From the NCBI GenBank assembly GCA_000955875.1, contig JYOE01000002.1, positions 186,001 to 250,000 of the forward strand: a DNA stretch of 64,000 nucleotides. The letters are read 5' to 3'. This stretch comes from Terrabacter sp. 28. Lineage in GTDB: Bacteria; Actinomycetota; Actinomycetes; Actinomycetales; Dermatophilaceae. Below are positions 16,653 to 28,140 of this stretch, piece by piece (position 1 is the stretch's first letter; every line of letters starts with the position of its first letter). Below the pieces are notes generated by a model. It saw only the letters and a program-made list of their open reading frames with translations, did not search any database and had not been told where the DNA came from. Both the position numbers and the translations under genes were made by a program.

Positions 16653-17459
16653 TCAGGCCTGCCCGGACGCCAGCTGCTTGGAGCGAGCCGCCGCGGCCTC
16701 CATGGCCGTGACGAAGGCGGCACGCACCTTGTGGTCGTCGAGCTGGCGCAGGGCGGCGACGGTCGTGCCACCCGGCGAGCTCACCTGCTCACGGAGCACC
16801 GTCGGGTGCTCGTGGGTCTCGCGCAGCATCGTCGCCGCGCCGTAGAGGGTCTGGACCACGAGCTCGGTCGACGTCGCGCGCGGCAGGCCGAGCACGACAC
16901 CGGCCTCGATCATCGCCTCGACGACGTAGAAGATGTACGCCGGGCCGGAGCCGGAGATCGCGGTGACCGCGTCGAGGTGCTTCTCGGCCAGTCGCACGAC
17001 GCGACCGCACGAGCTGAGCAGCGCCTCGGCCTCGGCGAGGTGGTCGTCGGTGCAGTGGCTTCCCGGCGCGATGCCCGCCATCCCCTCGTCGACGAGCGCC
17101 GGGGTGTTCGGCATGACGCGCACGACCGAGGTGCCCTCGGGCAGGCGCGACTCCAGGTACTCGGTCGTGATGCCGGCCGCGAGCGACACGACGACGTTCC
17201 CGGGAGCCACGTGGTCGCGGATCTCGTCGAGCAGCCCGGCCATGTCCTGCGGCTTGACGCACAGCACGAGGGTGTCGGCGACGTCGGCGGCCTCGGAGTT
17301 CGGCAGGACGCGTACGCCATGGCGCTCGGCGAGCGCGTTGACCTTGTCGGGGGTGCGCCCGGTGACGACGAGGTCGCCGGGGGTGCGCCCCGAGCGGATG
17401 AGCCCGGAGACGAGGGTCTCGCCCATGACCCCTGCGCCGAAGATGGCCGTCGTCGTCAT
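16653..17459 (-). CDS. proC: Pyrroline-5-carboxylate reductase
   Basis: A 268-residue ProC that reduces pyrroline-5-carboxylate to proline with NAD(P)H. The N-terminal Rossmann motif is AIFGAGVMGETLVSGLIRSG; further on are VVRVMPNTPALVDEG near residue 118 and GSGPAYIFYVVEAMIEAG near 170, with the C-terminal SSPGGTTVAAL signature. It starts 12 bp after the proline dehydrogenase stop, so the two are probably co-transcribed, an odd pairing of synthetic and catabolic proline enzymes. Confidence 0.95.
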   Translation of the reverse strand: MTTTAIFGAGVMGETLVSGLIRSGRTPGDLVVTGRTPDKVNALAERHGVRVLPNSEAADVADTLVLCVKPQDMAGLLDEIRDHVAPGNVVVSLAAGITTEYLESRLPEGTSVVRVMPNTPALVDEGMAGIAPGSHCTDDHLAEAEALLSSCGRVVRLAEKHLDAVTAISGSGPAYIFYVVEAMIEAGVVLGLPRATSTELVVQTLYGAATMLRETHEHPTVLREQVSSPGGTTVAALRQLDDHKVRAAFVTAMEAAAARSKQLASGQA

Positions 17460-17471
17460 CGTGTCCCCCGC

Positions 17472-18422
17472 TCAGCTCTTGGTCGCGACGCCGCGCAGGA
17501 AGAACATGACGTTGGCCGGCTTCTCGGCCATGCGGCGCATGAGGTAGCCGTACCACTCCTGGCCGTACGGGATGTAGACACGCATCTGGTCACCGCGGTC
17601 GGCGATGCGCTTCTGCTCCTCGGGCCGGATGCCGTAGAGCATCTGGTACTCGAACGACTTCGGGTCGCGGCCGGCCTGGCCCGCGAGCGCCCCGGCGATC
17701 TCGATGAGGCGCGGGTCGTGCGAGGCGACCATCGGGTAGCCCTCGCCCTGCATGAGGACCTTGAGGCATCGCACGTAGGACTTGTCGACCTCGGCGCCGG
17801 CCTGGAAGGCGACCGACTCGGGTTCCTTGTAGGCGCCCTTGCACAGGCGTACGCGTGAGCCGGCGTGCGCGAGGTCACGGCAGTCCGCCTCGGTGCGGTA
17901 GAGGTAGGCCTGCAGCACGGCGCCCACCGTCGGGAAGTCGGCACGCAGCTCACGGAGGGCATCGAGCGTGAGGTCGGTCGTCGTGTGGTCCTCCATGTCG
18001 AGGGTGACCGTGGTGCCCGACTGCTGCGCGAGGTCGCAGATCTCGCGGGCGTGGTCGAGGGCGATGGCGTTGCCGTCGCCCGGCAGCGCCTGGCCGAGCG
18101 CGCTCAGCTTGAGCGACACCTCGACCGTGCCGCCCTCGGTGAGTCCCTGGTCGCGCAGCGCCGTGAGGAGCGAGAGGTAGGCGTCGCGGGTGTGGCGCGC
18201 CTGCGCGATGTCGGTGGTGTCCTCGCCGAGGTAGTCGATGGTCGACAGCCGGCCGGAGGCCGCGATCTCCGCGGCCGCGCCGACGACGTCGGCGCGCTCC
18301 GCGCCCGGGACGAAGCGCTTGACGACCGAGCGCGACACGGGCGCCTTCTCGATGACGTCTCGGATCTTCTCCTGCTTGGACAGCTGCAGGAGCGAGTTGC
18401 GCAGCAGGTCGCTGGCGTCCAC
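17472..18422 (-). CDS. Proline dehydrogenase (monofunctional)
   Basis: A 316-residue FAD-dependent proline dehydrogenase barrel that oxidises proline to pyrroline-5-carboxylate. Motifs include VSLKLSALG, VTLDMEDHTTTDLTLDALRE, RLCKGAYKEPESVAF, MVASHDPRLIEIA and EYQMLYGIRPEEQKR. It has no aldehyde dehydrogenase domain, as in Actinobacteria generally. The start is GTG at 18422 with GGAGG five bases upstream; the frame extends further but the extension is low-complexity and covers a divergent gene. Confidence 0.93.
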   Translation of the reverse strand: MDASDLLRNSLLQLSKQEKIRDVIEKAPVSRSVVKRFVPGAERADVVGAAAEIAASGRLSTIDYLGEDTTDIAQARHTRDAYLSLLTALRDQGLTEGGTVEVSLKLSALGQALPGDGNAIALDHAREICDLAQQSGTTVTLDMEDHTTTDLTLDALRELRADFPTVGAVLQAYLYRTEADCRDLAHAGSRVRLCKGAYKEPESVAFQAGAEVDKSYVRCLKVLMQGEGYPMVASHDPRLIEIAGALAGQAGRDPKSFEYQMLYGIRPEEQKRIADRGDQMRVYIPYGQEWYGYLMRRMAEKPANVMFFLRGVATKS

Positions 18423-18608
18423 GGGGGCCTCCGGGTGGTGCTCGGGTGGTGACGGGCGGTCGGGTCCGGGGTGCCGGGCCCGCAGGTCGGGGGTGCGCGG
18501 GCCGGCGGTGGCCGCCCCGCCCGGCAAATCTACCGCCGCCGTGCCCGCCCGCCCTCCGTGCCCGCCCGCTCCCCGGCCGTCGGGGCGCCATGGGGCAGAC
18601 TCGCTGCC

Positions 18609-19322
18609 ATGCGTCGACCGACCGCCCGAGCCCTCCTCGCCGCCGTGACGCCGCTCGTCGTCGTGCCGCTGCTGGCCGCGTGCTCCGACGCCGCGGCCAC
18701 GATGCCGGTCGTCACCCCGTCCACGCGGGGCATCGCCACGACTCCGGCGGCGACCGCCACCACGGACGACCCGCTCGCTCCCCCGTCGAGCCTGCCCCCG
18801 CCCCGGGTGCACCCGGCCGACGCCGTCGCGGCATACCTCGAGGGCTACCACGTGTCCGGGCTGACCCGCGCGCCCTCCGGCGACACCGCCGACGTCGCGG
18901 CGTGCCCCGGGACGCCGCGGCTGACGAGGCCGAGCGGGCCGGACGCGTACGCCCGCTCGTGGACGGGAGCGACGGGCACCCGCGCGGACGTCGCCGCGAT
19001 CACGTACCCCGACCTCGCCGCCGCCGCGAGGGCCGTCGAGCCGGTGCTGGCCGCCGCCGCGTCGTGTCGGGCACCCGAGGCGGCCAACGGCGTGGCGACG
19101 ACGGTCGCCAACGAGCGACGTGACGTCGCCGAAGGTATGCCGCTGGGCCGGGTCGACCTGACCCGCACGTCCGCCGCCGGCACGGTGCACGACTACATCG
19201 GGGTGGTGCAGGTCGGCAACGTGCTGCTGCGGCTGACCTACTCCTCGCCCGACGGCAAGGTCGCCAACGAGAAGGGTTCGAACGCCCTCGCCCTGCTGGC
19301 CCGACACGTCCAGGGGCTGTGA
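18609..19322 (+). CDS. Putative secreted lipoprotein
   Basis: A 237-residue protein with a signal peptide and lipobox (VVVPLLAACSD, Cys near residue 25), a Thr/Pro-rich linker to about 70 and a globular domain rich in Ala and Val with two cysteines (VAACPGTPRL and AAASCRAPEA) that may form a disulfide. The fold resembles PknH-type extracellular domains of actinobacterial lipoproteins, but that is only an impression. The next gene overlaps its stop by one base, so they form an operon. Confidence 0.75.
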   Translation: MRRPTARALLAAVTPLVVVPLLAACSDAAATMPVVTPSTRGIATTPAATATTDDPLAPPSSLPPPRVHPADAVAAYLEGYHVSGLTRAPSGDTADVAACPGTPRLTRPSGPDAYARSWTGATGTRADVAAITYPDLAAAARAVEPVLAAAASCRAPEAANGVATTVANERRDVAEGMPLGRVDLTRTSAAGTVHDYIGVVQVGNVLLRLTYSSPDGKVANEKGSNALALLARHVQGL

Positions 19323-20140
19323 TGGTCTCGGTCACCGACGACGCGCTGCAGTCGCCGGGACCGCTCGGGCTCACCCTGGACGTCCTGGGCGACGGGATCG
19401 GTTCGGCGTCGACGGTGCTGCGGGCCAACGCGATGGCTGCAGGCCTCGACGCGCCGGTGCCGACCTGCCCGGACTGGACGGTGCTCGACCTCGTCGCCCA
19501 CCAGGGCATGGTGCACCGTTGGGCCGCGAGCCAGCTCCGGGGAGCCCCCATCGACCCACCGGAGCCGCTCGAGGCCGAGGGCCGCGCGTCGGCCGACGTG
19601 CTCGGGTGGTTCGACGAGGGCGCCACCGACCTGCTGCAGGCGATCGTCGACGCGCCCGACGACCTCGAGGCGCTGGTCTTCCTCGAGCACGCGCCTCCCG
19701 CCCGCCTGTTCTGGACCCGCCGGCAGTGCCACGAGACGACGATCCACGCGGTCGACGCCCTCGGCGCCCGGCTGCGCCGGCCCGCGCGCGCCGACGAGAC
19801 GTGGATCTCGCCGGAGGTCGCCGTCGACGGCATCGACGAGCTGCTGGTCGGGTTCATCACCCGCAGTCGCAAGGGTGCCTCTCCCGACGGGTCCACCGAC
19901 CCGACGCGCCTGCTCGTGGCCCCCGACGGTTGCGACGTGGCGTGGCTCGTCGACCTTGCAGCCGGTCGGCCGATCGAGACGAGGCGGGTGCGACCCGACG
20001 CGGTGGACGTGTCGGAGCGCGACCACGAGTGGCGGGGCGGACCCGTCGACCTCTACCTGCGCCTCTGGAGCCGGTGCGCCTCCGACCCCGTCGACGACCT
20101 GGAGCGCTGGTGGCGCGAGACCATCTCGGTCACCTGGTGA
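19322..20140 (+). CDS. Maleylpyruvate isomerase-family (mycothiol-dependent/DinB-like) protein
   Basis: The N-terminal helical-bundle domain carries the family signature CPDWTVLDLVAHQGMVHRWA near residues 43-62, with histidines that bind metal, and RRQCHETTIHAVDALG near 140. The C-terminal part matches the SCP2-like end of the family. Members use mycothiol or act as metal-dependent thiol transferases; the substrate here is unknown. ATG at 19322 overlaps the lipoprotein TGA by one base; a GTG at 19319 is an alternative. Confidence 0.8.
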   Translation: MVSVTDDALQSPGPLGLTLDVLGDGIGSASTVLRANAMAAGLDAPVPTCPDWTVLDLVAHQGMVHRWAASQLRGAPIDPPEPLEAEGRASADVLGWFDEGATDLLQAIVDAPDDLEALVFLEHAPPARLFWTRRQCHETTIHAVDALGARLRRPARADETWISPEVAVDGIDELLVGFITRSRKGASPDGSTDPTRLLVAPDGCDVAWLVDLAAGRPIETRRVRPDAVDVSERDHEWRGGPVDLYLRLWSRCASDPVDDLERWWRETISVTW

Positions 20141-20222
20141 CCCGCCCGCGCAGGCGCCGCCCGTAGCAGGATGGGCCGGGCCGGACGTGACGAGGCGCCG
20201 GACCGCGACGTGAGGAGCAGGT

Positions 20223-21518
20223 ATGCCGCCTGAGGGGTTCGGCCGGGCCGTGCAGTCCGCCATCTACCGCGCGGGCGCCTTCGGCCACCGTCCGGAGGTG
20301 CCGACCGATGGCACGCGACTCGAGGAAGCCGCTCGAAAGGTGATGTCCCGCAGGGGTTTTGCCTACGTGGCCGGGTCTGCAGGGTCCGAGGCGAGCGCCT
20401 CGGCCAACGCGCAGGCCTTTGCCCACTGGCGGGTCGCGCCGCGGATGCTCGTCGACACGACGGAGCGCGACCTCGGGGTCGAGCTCTTCGGCCGGCGCCA
20501 CGAGAGCCCGTTTCTCGTCGCACCGATCGGGGTGCTGTCGATGGCCCACGACGAGGCCGACCTCGCCGTTGCCCGCGGGGCGCGTGAGCAGGGCGTCACC
20601 CAGATCATCAGCACGCAGGCATCGGTGCCGATGGAGGACATCGCGCGGACGCTCGCCGGCTCCGGCCACTGGTACCAGCTCTACTGGAGCAGCGACGACG
20701 AGCTCGTCGAGAGCCTCGTGTCGCGCGCCGAGGCCTGCGGCAGCGAGGCGCTCGTCGTCACGCTCGACACGGCATACCTCGGCTGGCGGCCCCGCGACCT
20801 CGACCTCGGGCACCTGCCGTTCGCGCGCGGCGAGGGCATCGCGCAGTACACGTCGGACCCCGTGTTCCGTCGGCTCGTCGCCGAGCGGGTCGCTGCGGCG
20901 ACGCCCCAGCCGCGCCCCCGGCCCACGCCCGCTGCCGTCGCGACGCTGCTCTCGATGTCGCGCAACCACCCCGGCGACACGCGGCACAACCTGACCGCCC
21001 CCGAGCCCCGTGCCGCCGTCGAGACCTTCCTCGACGTCTTCAGCCGACCGTCGTTGACGTGGGACGACTTGCCGCGACTGCGTTCGCTGACGTCGCTGCC
21101 GATCGTGCTCAAGGGGATCCTGCACCCGGACGACGCGCTGCGGGCCGTGGACGCAGGCGTCGACGGCGTCTACGTCTCCAACCACGGGGGGCGCCAGGTC
21201 GACCGGTCGGTCGCGGCGCTCGACGCGCTGCCACGTGTGGTCACCGCGGTGCGCGGTGCCGGCTCACAGATGCCCGTCATCTTCGACAGCGGGATCCGTT
21301 GCGGTGCAGATGCTTTCATCGCCCTCGCACTCGGAGCCACTGCGGTCGCAGTGGGTCGCCCGCACGTCTACGGGCTCGCCCTCGCAGGCGCCGACGGTGT
21401 CTCGCAGGTGCTGCGTAACCTGCGCGCGGAGCTCGACCTGCAGCTCGCCCTCTCGGGCCAGACCTCGGTCGCCGGGCTGAACCCCGACGTGCTCGTTCGC
21501 GTCCGGGACGACGGCTAA
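20223..21518 (+). CDS. FMN-dependent alpha-hydroxy-acid oxidase (lactate 2-monooxygenase-like)
   Basis: A 431-residue TIM-barrel flavoenzyme. It has the N-terminal FAYVAGSAGSE motif, APIGVLSMAHDEADLAVARG, the catalytic YVSNHGGRQVDRSVAALDAL with its His-Gly-Gly-Arg, and the FMN-phosphate region FDSGIRCGADAFIALALGA. Length and the insertion in the middle resemble lactate 2-monooxygenase more than glycolate oxidase. Substrate is inferred only. The start codon lies inside a GTATGCCG octamer (20221). Confidence 0.9.
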   Translation: MPPEGFGRAVQSAIYRAGAFGHRPEVPTDGTRLEEAARKVMSRRGFAYVAGSAGSEASASANAQAFAHWRVAPRMLVDTTERDLGVELFGRRHESPFLVAPIGVLSMAHDEADLAVARGAREQGVTQIISTQASVPMEDIARTLAGSGHWYQLYWSSDDELVESLVSRAEACGSEALVVTLDTAYLGWRPRDLDLGHLPFARGEGIAQYTSDPVFRRLVAERVAAATPQPRPRPTPAAVATLLSMSRNHPGDTRHNLTAPEPRAAVETFLDVFSRPSLTWDDLPRLRSLTSLPIVLKGILHPDDALRAVDAGVDGVYVSNHGGRQVDRSVAALDALPRVVTAVRGAGSQMPVIFDSGIRCGADAFIALALGATAVAVGRPHVYGLALAGADGVSQVLRNLRAELDLQLALSGQTSVAGLNPDVLVRVRDDG

Positions 21519-21602
21519 CAGCCCGACCAGCCCGCGACGCAAGGCAACTCGACCCGTGGAACTCGCTCGACGGCATACGTTCTCGTCACGGAGGATCGAC
21601 CC

Positions 21603-22355
21603 ATGCCCGCCCTCGACCACCTGACCCGAGCCGCCTACCCCAGGTCGGCGAAGTACGACGCGAAGTGGCTCGTCGACCTCGACATGGGGCCGCACCCGCT
21701 GTGGCTGCTCGAGGACCTCGCGGCCGACCTCGCCCTGCGGCCCGACATGCGCGTGCTCGACCTCGGCTCGGGCCTCGGAGCGACGTCGGTCTTCCTCGCG
21801 AAGGAGTACGGCGTGCAGGTCGTCGCGGCCGACCTCTGGGTCGACCCGAGCGAGGCCGGCGCCGTGTTCCGGAAGGAGGGCGTGGACGACCGGGTGCTCC
21901 CCATGCGCGTCGACGCGCACGCGCTGCCGTTCGGTCGCGGCTCGTTCGACGCCATCGTCAGCATCGACGCGTGGGAGTACTTCGGCACCGGGGACCACTA
22001 CCCGCCCTACCTCGCGAAGTTCCTCAAGCCCGGCGGCCAGCTCGGCGTCGCCACCCCCGCCCTCACCACCGAGGTGCGCGAGCTCGGCGAGATCCCCGAG
22101 CACATCGACCGCGTCGTCGGCGCCGAGACCGCTGCCTGGCACACCGCCGACTGGCTGCGGAGCCAGTGGGAGTTCAGCCGCGCGTTCACCCGCGTCACGG
22201 CGCGCACGCAGGAGGACGCGTGCGCGAACTGGCTCCTGTGGGAGCGTGCTGTCATGGAGCTCAAGGGCACAGTGACCTCGCCCGTCCAGGGGATGCTCGA
22301 GGCGGACGGCGGCGCCTTCGTCACCTTCGCGCTCGTGACGGGGAGGGTCGCATGA
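21603..22355 (+). CDS. Class I SAM-dependent methyltransferase
   Basis: A 250-residue methyltransferase with motif I VLDLGSGLGATSVFLAKEYG near residue 50, motif II region VVAADLWVDP and FDAIVSIDAWEYFGTGDHY as post-motif. N-terminal KYDAKWLVDLDMGPHPLWLL resembles methyltransferases annotated in Actinobacteria without known substrate. GGAGG lies just before the ATG (cacggaggatcgacccATG). Its stop overlaps the deaminase start (ATGA), so both are translated together. Confidence 0.9.
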   Translation: MPALDHLTRAAYPRSAKYDAKWLVDLDMGPHPLWLLEDLAADLALRPDMRVLDLGSGLGATSVFLAKEYGVQVVAADLWVDPSEAGAVFRKEGVDDRVLPMRVDAHALPFGRGSFDAIVSIDAWEYFGTGDHYPPYLAKFLKPGGQLGVATPALTTEVRELGEIPEHIDRVVGAETAAWHTADWLRSQWEFSRAFTRVTARTQEDACANWLLWERAVMELKGTVTSPVQGMLEADGGAFVTFALVTGRVA

Positions 22356-22843
22356 GCCTCTCGGCCACGGACCTCGAGCACCTGCGGCGGGCCGTCGCGC
22401 TCGCCCGGCTGGCCCTCGAGCGCGGCGACGAACCGTTCGGGTCGGTGCTCGTCTCCGGCTCCGGAGAGGTGCTCTTCGAGGACCACAACCACGTCGTCGC
22501 GCTCGAGGCGACCCAGCACCCCGAGTTCGCCATCGCGCGGTGGGCGGGCGCGCACCTGACGCCCGCCGAGCGGGCTGCGGCGACCGTCTACACGTCGGGA
22601 GAGCACTGCCCGATGTGCTCGGCCGCGCACGCCTGGGTGGGGCTGGGGCGCATCGCGTATGCCGTCAGCTCGGCCCGGCTGGGCGAGTGGCGGTCGGCGT
22701 GGGGCTCGCCCGCGTCGCCCGTGGCGGCTCTGTCGATCCGCGACGTGGTGCCCGGTGCCGTGGTCGACGGGCCGGCGCCCGAGCTCGAGGACGAGGTGAA
22801 GGCCCTCCACGCCGAGTTCGCGAGCAGCGCCCCCACCCCCTGA
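22352..22843 (+). CDS. Nucleoside/guanine deaminase-family protein
   Basis: A 163-residue cytidine/deoxycytidylate deaminase fold. The zinc site is ATQHPEFAIARWA (His-x-Glu) followed by SGEHCPMCSAAHAWVGLGR (Cys-x-x-Cys). It resembles guanine deaminase and tRNA-adenosine deaminase relatives; substrate is not clear, and the usual PCxxC is here CPMC. GGAGGG precedes the ATG, which overlaps the methyltransferase stop by four bases. Confidence 0.87.
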   Translation: MSLSATDLEHLRRAVALARLALERGDEPFGSVLVSGSGEVLFEDHNHVVALEATQHPEFAIARWAGAHLTPAERAAATVYTSGEHCPMCSAAHAWVGLGRIAYAVSSARLGEWRSAWGSPASPVAALSIRDVVPGAVVDGPAPELEDEVKALHAEFASSAPTP

Positions 22844-23128
22844 CGGCCCCGCCAGTTCCGGCGCCACGGCCCCCGAACCGTCGGGCTGTGGAGGACCGGA
22901 ACGCGGGCGGCCCGGTCTGCTGGATCGTCTGGGCATGACATCGGACCCCGAGCCGGCGAGCTACGTCTCCCACCGCACGGCGGCGACCCGAACCGGGTAG
23001 GGGTGCGCCGTCCACAGAGGTAGGCGCGGCCACATCTGTCCGCCCACGGCGAACAGATGCGGAACCTGAGCCGATCACGCTCAGGATGGGAACAGGACGC
23101 GGCCGGCTCGCGTTGGTCGGGTTGTGCT
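22844..23128. other. Intergenic region upstream of clpC
   Basis: About 285 bases without a supported gene; a 21-codon plus-strand frame from 22934 has no recognisable features. The clpC control region follows it. Confidence 0.5.
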
Positions 23129-23153
23129 CGCTGACAGCGGGCACGGATAGCAT
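23122..23153 (+). promoter_or_regulatory. clpC promoter with ClgR-like box
   Basis: The palindrome CGCTGACAGCG (23129-23139) matches the core of ClgR operators (CGC(T)-N3-(A)GCG), known activator sites upstream of clp genes in Actinobacteria. It lies between a weak -35 TTGTGC (23122-23127) and -10 TAGCAT (23148-23153), which are 20 bp apart. That non-optimal spacing fits an activator-dependent promoter. Confidence 0.6.
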
Positions 23154-23185
23154 CGAGATGTCTCTCGATCAGTCAGGAGAAGAAC

Positions 23186-25810
<2,625 letters not shown>

Positions 25811-25849
25811 ACCCAGCGCTGGGGCGGCCGCACCGCACTGACCGACCGG

Positions 25850-25879
25850 AGGGGTCGGGGACCACGGTCCCCGGCCCCT
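25850..25879 (+). terminator. clpC terminator
   Basis: A 13-bp stem with one wobble pair, AGGGGTCGGGGAC (25850-25862) with GTCCCCGGCCCCT (25867-25879), closes the 4-base loop CACG, 40 bp after clpC. Confidence 0.75.
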
Positions 25880-26046
25880 TCGCCGTGCCGGTCGTCGTCC
25901 CGGGGCCGTATGCCGTCGCGCGGGTCGTCGTCGCCGGCGTCGTGGGCCGCCGGGTGGGCCGTCATACCGGAGTCGTACACGCTCGGCCGGCAGAGCCGAC
26001 CGCGGTCCGATGTGGGCAGGCAGGCCTCCCGGCGAGGGTTGTCCCC

Positions 26047-26790
26047 ATGAGCCACAACGACCTCGACAACGCATCGGGCCACCCCGACAGGGACCTCGTC
26101 GCCCGCGACCTCGTGATGACCTACGGCAAGGGCCGCTCGGGCGGGCAGTCCGGCCCGCCCGCTCTCGGCGGGGTGGACCTCATCATCCGCTCGGGCCAGA
26201 GTCTCGCCGTGATGGGCCCGTCCGGCTCGGGCAAGACGACGCTGCTGCACGTGCTGGCCGGCATCCTGCGCCCGACCGGCGGCCAGGTGCTGTGGCGCGG
26301 TCGCGACATCGCGCGCATGTCGGATCGCGAGCGGACCGTGCTGCGCCGCAAGGACTTCGGTTTCGTCTTCCAGCAGGGCATGCTCCTGCCCGAGCTCCCC
26401 GCGATCGAGAACGTCGCCCTGCCCCTCATGCTCGACGGCACGTCACGTTCGCAGGCCACCGCCCGGGCAGCGACCCTGTTCGCACCGCTCGGCCTCTCCG
26501 GCTTCGAGAAGCGGCGTCCCGGCGAGCTGTCGGGCGGGCAGGCGCAGCGGGTCGCGATCGCCAGGGCGCTCGTGGCGCGCCCCGGCGTGGTGTTCGCCGA
26601 CGAGCCGACGGGTGCGCTCGACCAGACCACGAGCGGCGAGGTCATGCGCCACCTGACCGAGCTGACCGCCCACACGGGCGCCTCGCTCGTCGTCGTGACG
26701 CACGACGAGAACGTCGCCGCGTGGTGCCACGGCGTGGTGCGCGTGCGCGACGGACGGGTCGTCGAGCACAGCGCGCAGGCCGCCCGATGA
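26047..26790 (+). CDS. ABC transporter ATP-binding protein (MacB/LolD type)
   Basis: A 247-residue ATPase with Walker A MGPSGSGKTTLLHVLAG, Q-loop VFQQGMLLPELPAIENVALP, signature ELSGGQAQRVAIARALVARP and Walker B VVFADEPTGALD. It pairs with the FtsX-like permease that overlaps its stop (ATGA), as in MacB/LolCDE-like exporters of lipoproteins or antimicrobial peptides; cargo unknown. ATG at 26047 (MSHNDLDN) is chosen because the longer upstream frame is not homologous-looking. Confidence 0.93.
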   Translation: MSHNDLDNASGHPDRDLVARDLVMTYGKGRSGGQSGPPALGGVDLIIRSGQSLAVMGPSGSGKTTLLHVLAGILRPTGGQVLWRGRDIARMSDRERTVLRRKDFGFVFQQGMLLPELPAIENVALPLMLDGTSRSQATARAATLFAPLGLSGFEKRRPGELSGGQAQRVAIARALVARPGVVFADEPTGALDQTTSGEVMRHLTELTAHTGASLVVVTHDENVAAWCHGVVRVRDGRVVEHSAQAAR

Positions 26791-28118
26791 ACGCCGCGGT
26801 CTCGCTCTGGTGGCAGCTGCGTCGCGCCGCTGCGGCCGACGACCGGGTGCCGGGTGTGCTCGCCGTCGTCTCGTTCGCGGTGGCGACGGCTGCCCTGCTC
26901 GTCTGCGTGGCCGGACTGTCGGCCTTCGAGGCGCGCAACCCGGTGCCGCCGGGGCACAGCACCGGCCTGTCCATCGACGAGGCCATGATCGGCGACCTCT
27001 ACGTGACCCTCGCGTGGATCGCGACCACCTGCATGGTCATCCCCATCCTCACGCTGGGTGGCGTCGCGGCCCGCCTCGCCATCGCCCGGCGTGACCAGCG
27101 CCTGGCTGCTCTGCGGCTGGCCGGAGCGACCTCGGCCCAGGTGACCGTCATGACGCTGGCCGAGGCGGCGGCCCAGGCACTCGTCGGCGCGCTGACCGGG
27201 GTCGTGCTCTACCTCGCCGTCCTGCCGATCGTGGCTCGGCTGACGTTCCAGGGCCGCACGTTCGACCTGAGCGAGCTCGTGCTGCCGCTCGGCCAGACGG
27301 CGGCCGTCGTCGGTGCCGTCGTCGTGGTCGCGATCGTCTCGGGGGCGTCGAGCCTCGCGAGGGTCGCGATCAGCCCCCTCGGCGTCGCGGCCCGCACCAG
27401 CCCGAAGCGGCTCAGCATCCTGCGCGTGCTCGTGGCCGCGGCCGCCGGTGCGGCCTGGGTGCTCGTCATCACCCCGATGAAGGAGCCGGAGCGCCTCACG
27501 ATCGTGCTCGTGCTGGGCGCGGTGATCCTGGCGGTCAACGCGGTCGGTCCGTGGGTCGTCATGGTGGCCGGCAGGGTCGCCGCCCGCATCGCCCCGACGG
27601 CGGCGACGCTGCTCGCCGCCCGCCGCATCGCGGACGACCCGAAGAGCACGTGGCGGGCCGTGGGCGCGCTCGGCCTGGCTGTCGTCGTCGTCGGTTTCAC
27701 GAGCCTGGCCCAGGTCGACGACCCCGGCACGCCGCTGGAGGCCTACCTCTCCGCGGACCTCGGCACCGGAGCCCTGGTGACGCTCGTCATCATCACGATC
27801 GTCGGTGCGACGTCGACCGGTGTCGTGCAGGCCGCCCGGGTGCTCGACCAGCGCGAGCAGTACCGCGCCCTGGCCCTCGCCGGCACCGGAGAGCGGTCGC
27901 TGCACCGGGCGCGGGCACTGGAGGTCGCCCTGCCCCTGGCCATGACGATCGCGTTGTCGGCCGGCTTCGTCCTCGTCCTGATGCTGCCCTTCCTGAGCAG
28001 GCTCGACGGCGGCCTCGTGGTGCGGTTCGTCGTGACGTCGGCGATCGCCGGGGCAGTGGTGCTCGCATCGGTGCTGGCCTCCCGCTCGCTGGTCCGGACG
28101 GCGTCCCGCGTCGCGTGA
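26787..28118 (+). CDS. FtsX-like ABC permease
   Basis: A 443-residue integral membrane protein with about eight hydrophobic segments. One lies near residues 25-45 (VLAVVSFAVATAALLVCVAG), one after an external loop, and then FtsX repeats with RRDQRLAALRLAGATSAQVT and the later RALALAGTGERSLHRARALE, the typical cytoplasmic coupling motifs. It works with the upstream ATPase (four-base overlap). It lacks the large extracellular MacB-PCD domain, so it is of the short actinobacterial type. Confidence 0.88.
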   Translation: MNAAVSLWWQLRRAAAADDRVPGVLAVVSFAVATAALLVCVAGLSAFEARNPVPPGHSTGLSIDEAMIGDLYVTLAWIATTCMVIPILTLGGVAARLAIARRDQRLAALRLAGATSAQVTVMTLAEAAAQALVGALTGVVLYLAVLPIVARLTFQGRTFDLSELVLPLGQTAAVVGAVVVVAIVSGASSLARVAISPLGVAARTSPKRLSILRVLVAAAAGAAWVLVITPMKEPERLTIVLVLGAVILAVNAVGPWVVMVAGRVAARIAPTAATLLAARRIADDPKSTWRAVGALGLAVVVVGFTSLAQVDDPGTPLEAYLSADLGTGALVTLVIITIVGATSTGVVQAARVLDQREQYRALALAGTGERSLHRARALEVALPLAMTIALSAGFVLVLMLPFLSRLDGGLVVRFVVTSAIAGAVVLASVLASRSLVRTASRVA

Positions 28119-28140
28119 ACCGGTCGTCTACGGTGGGGCG

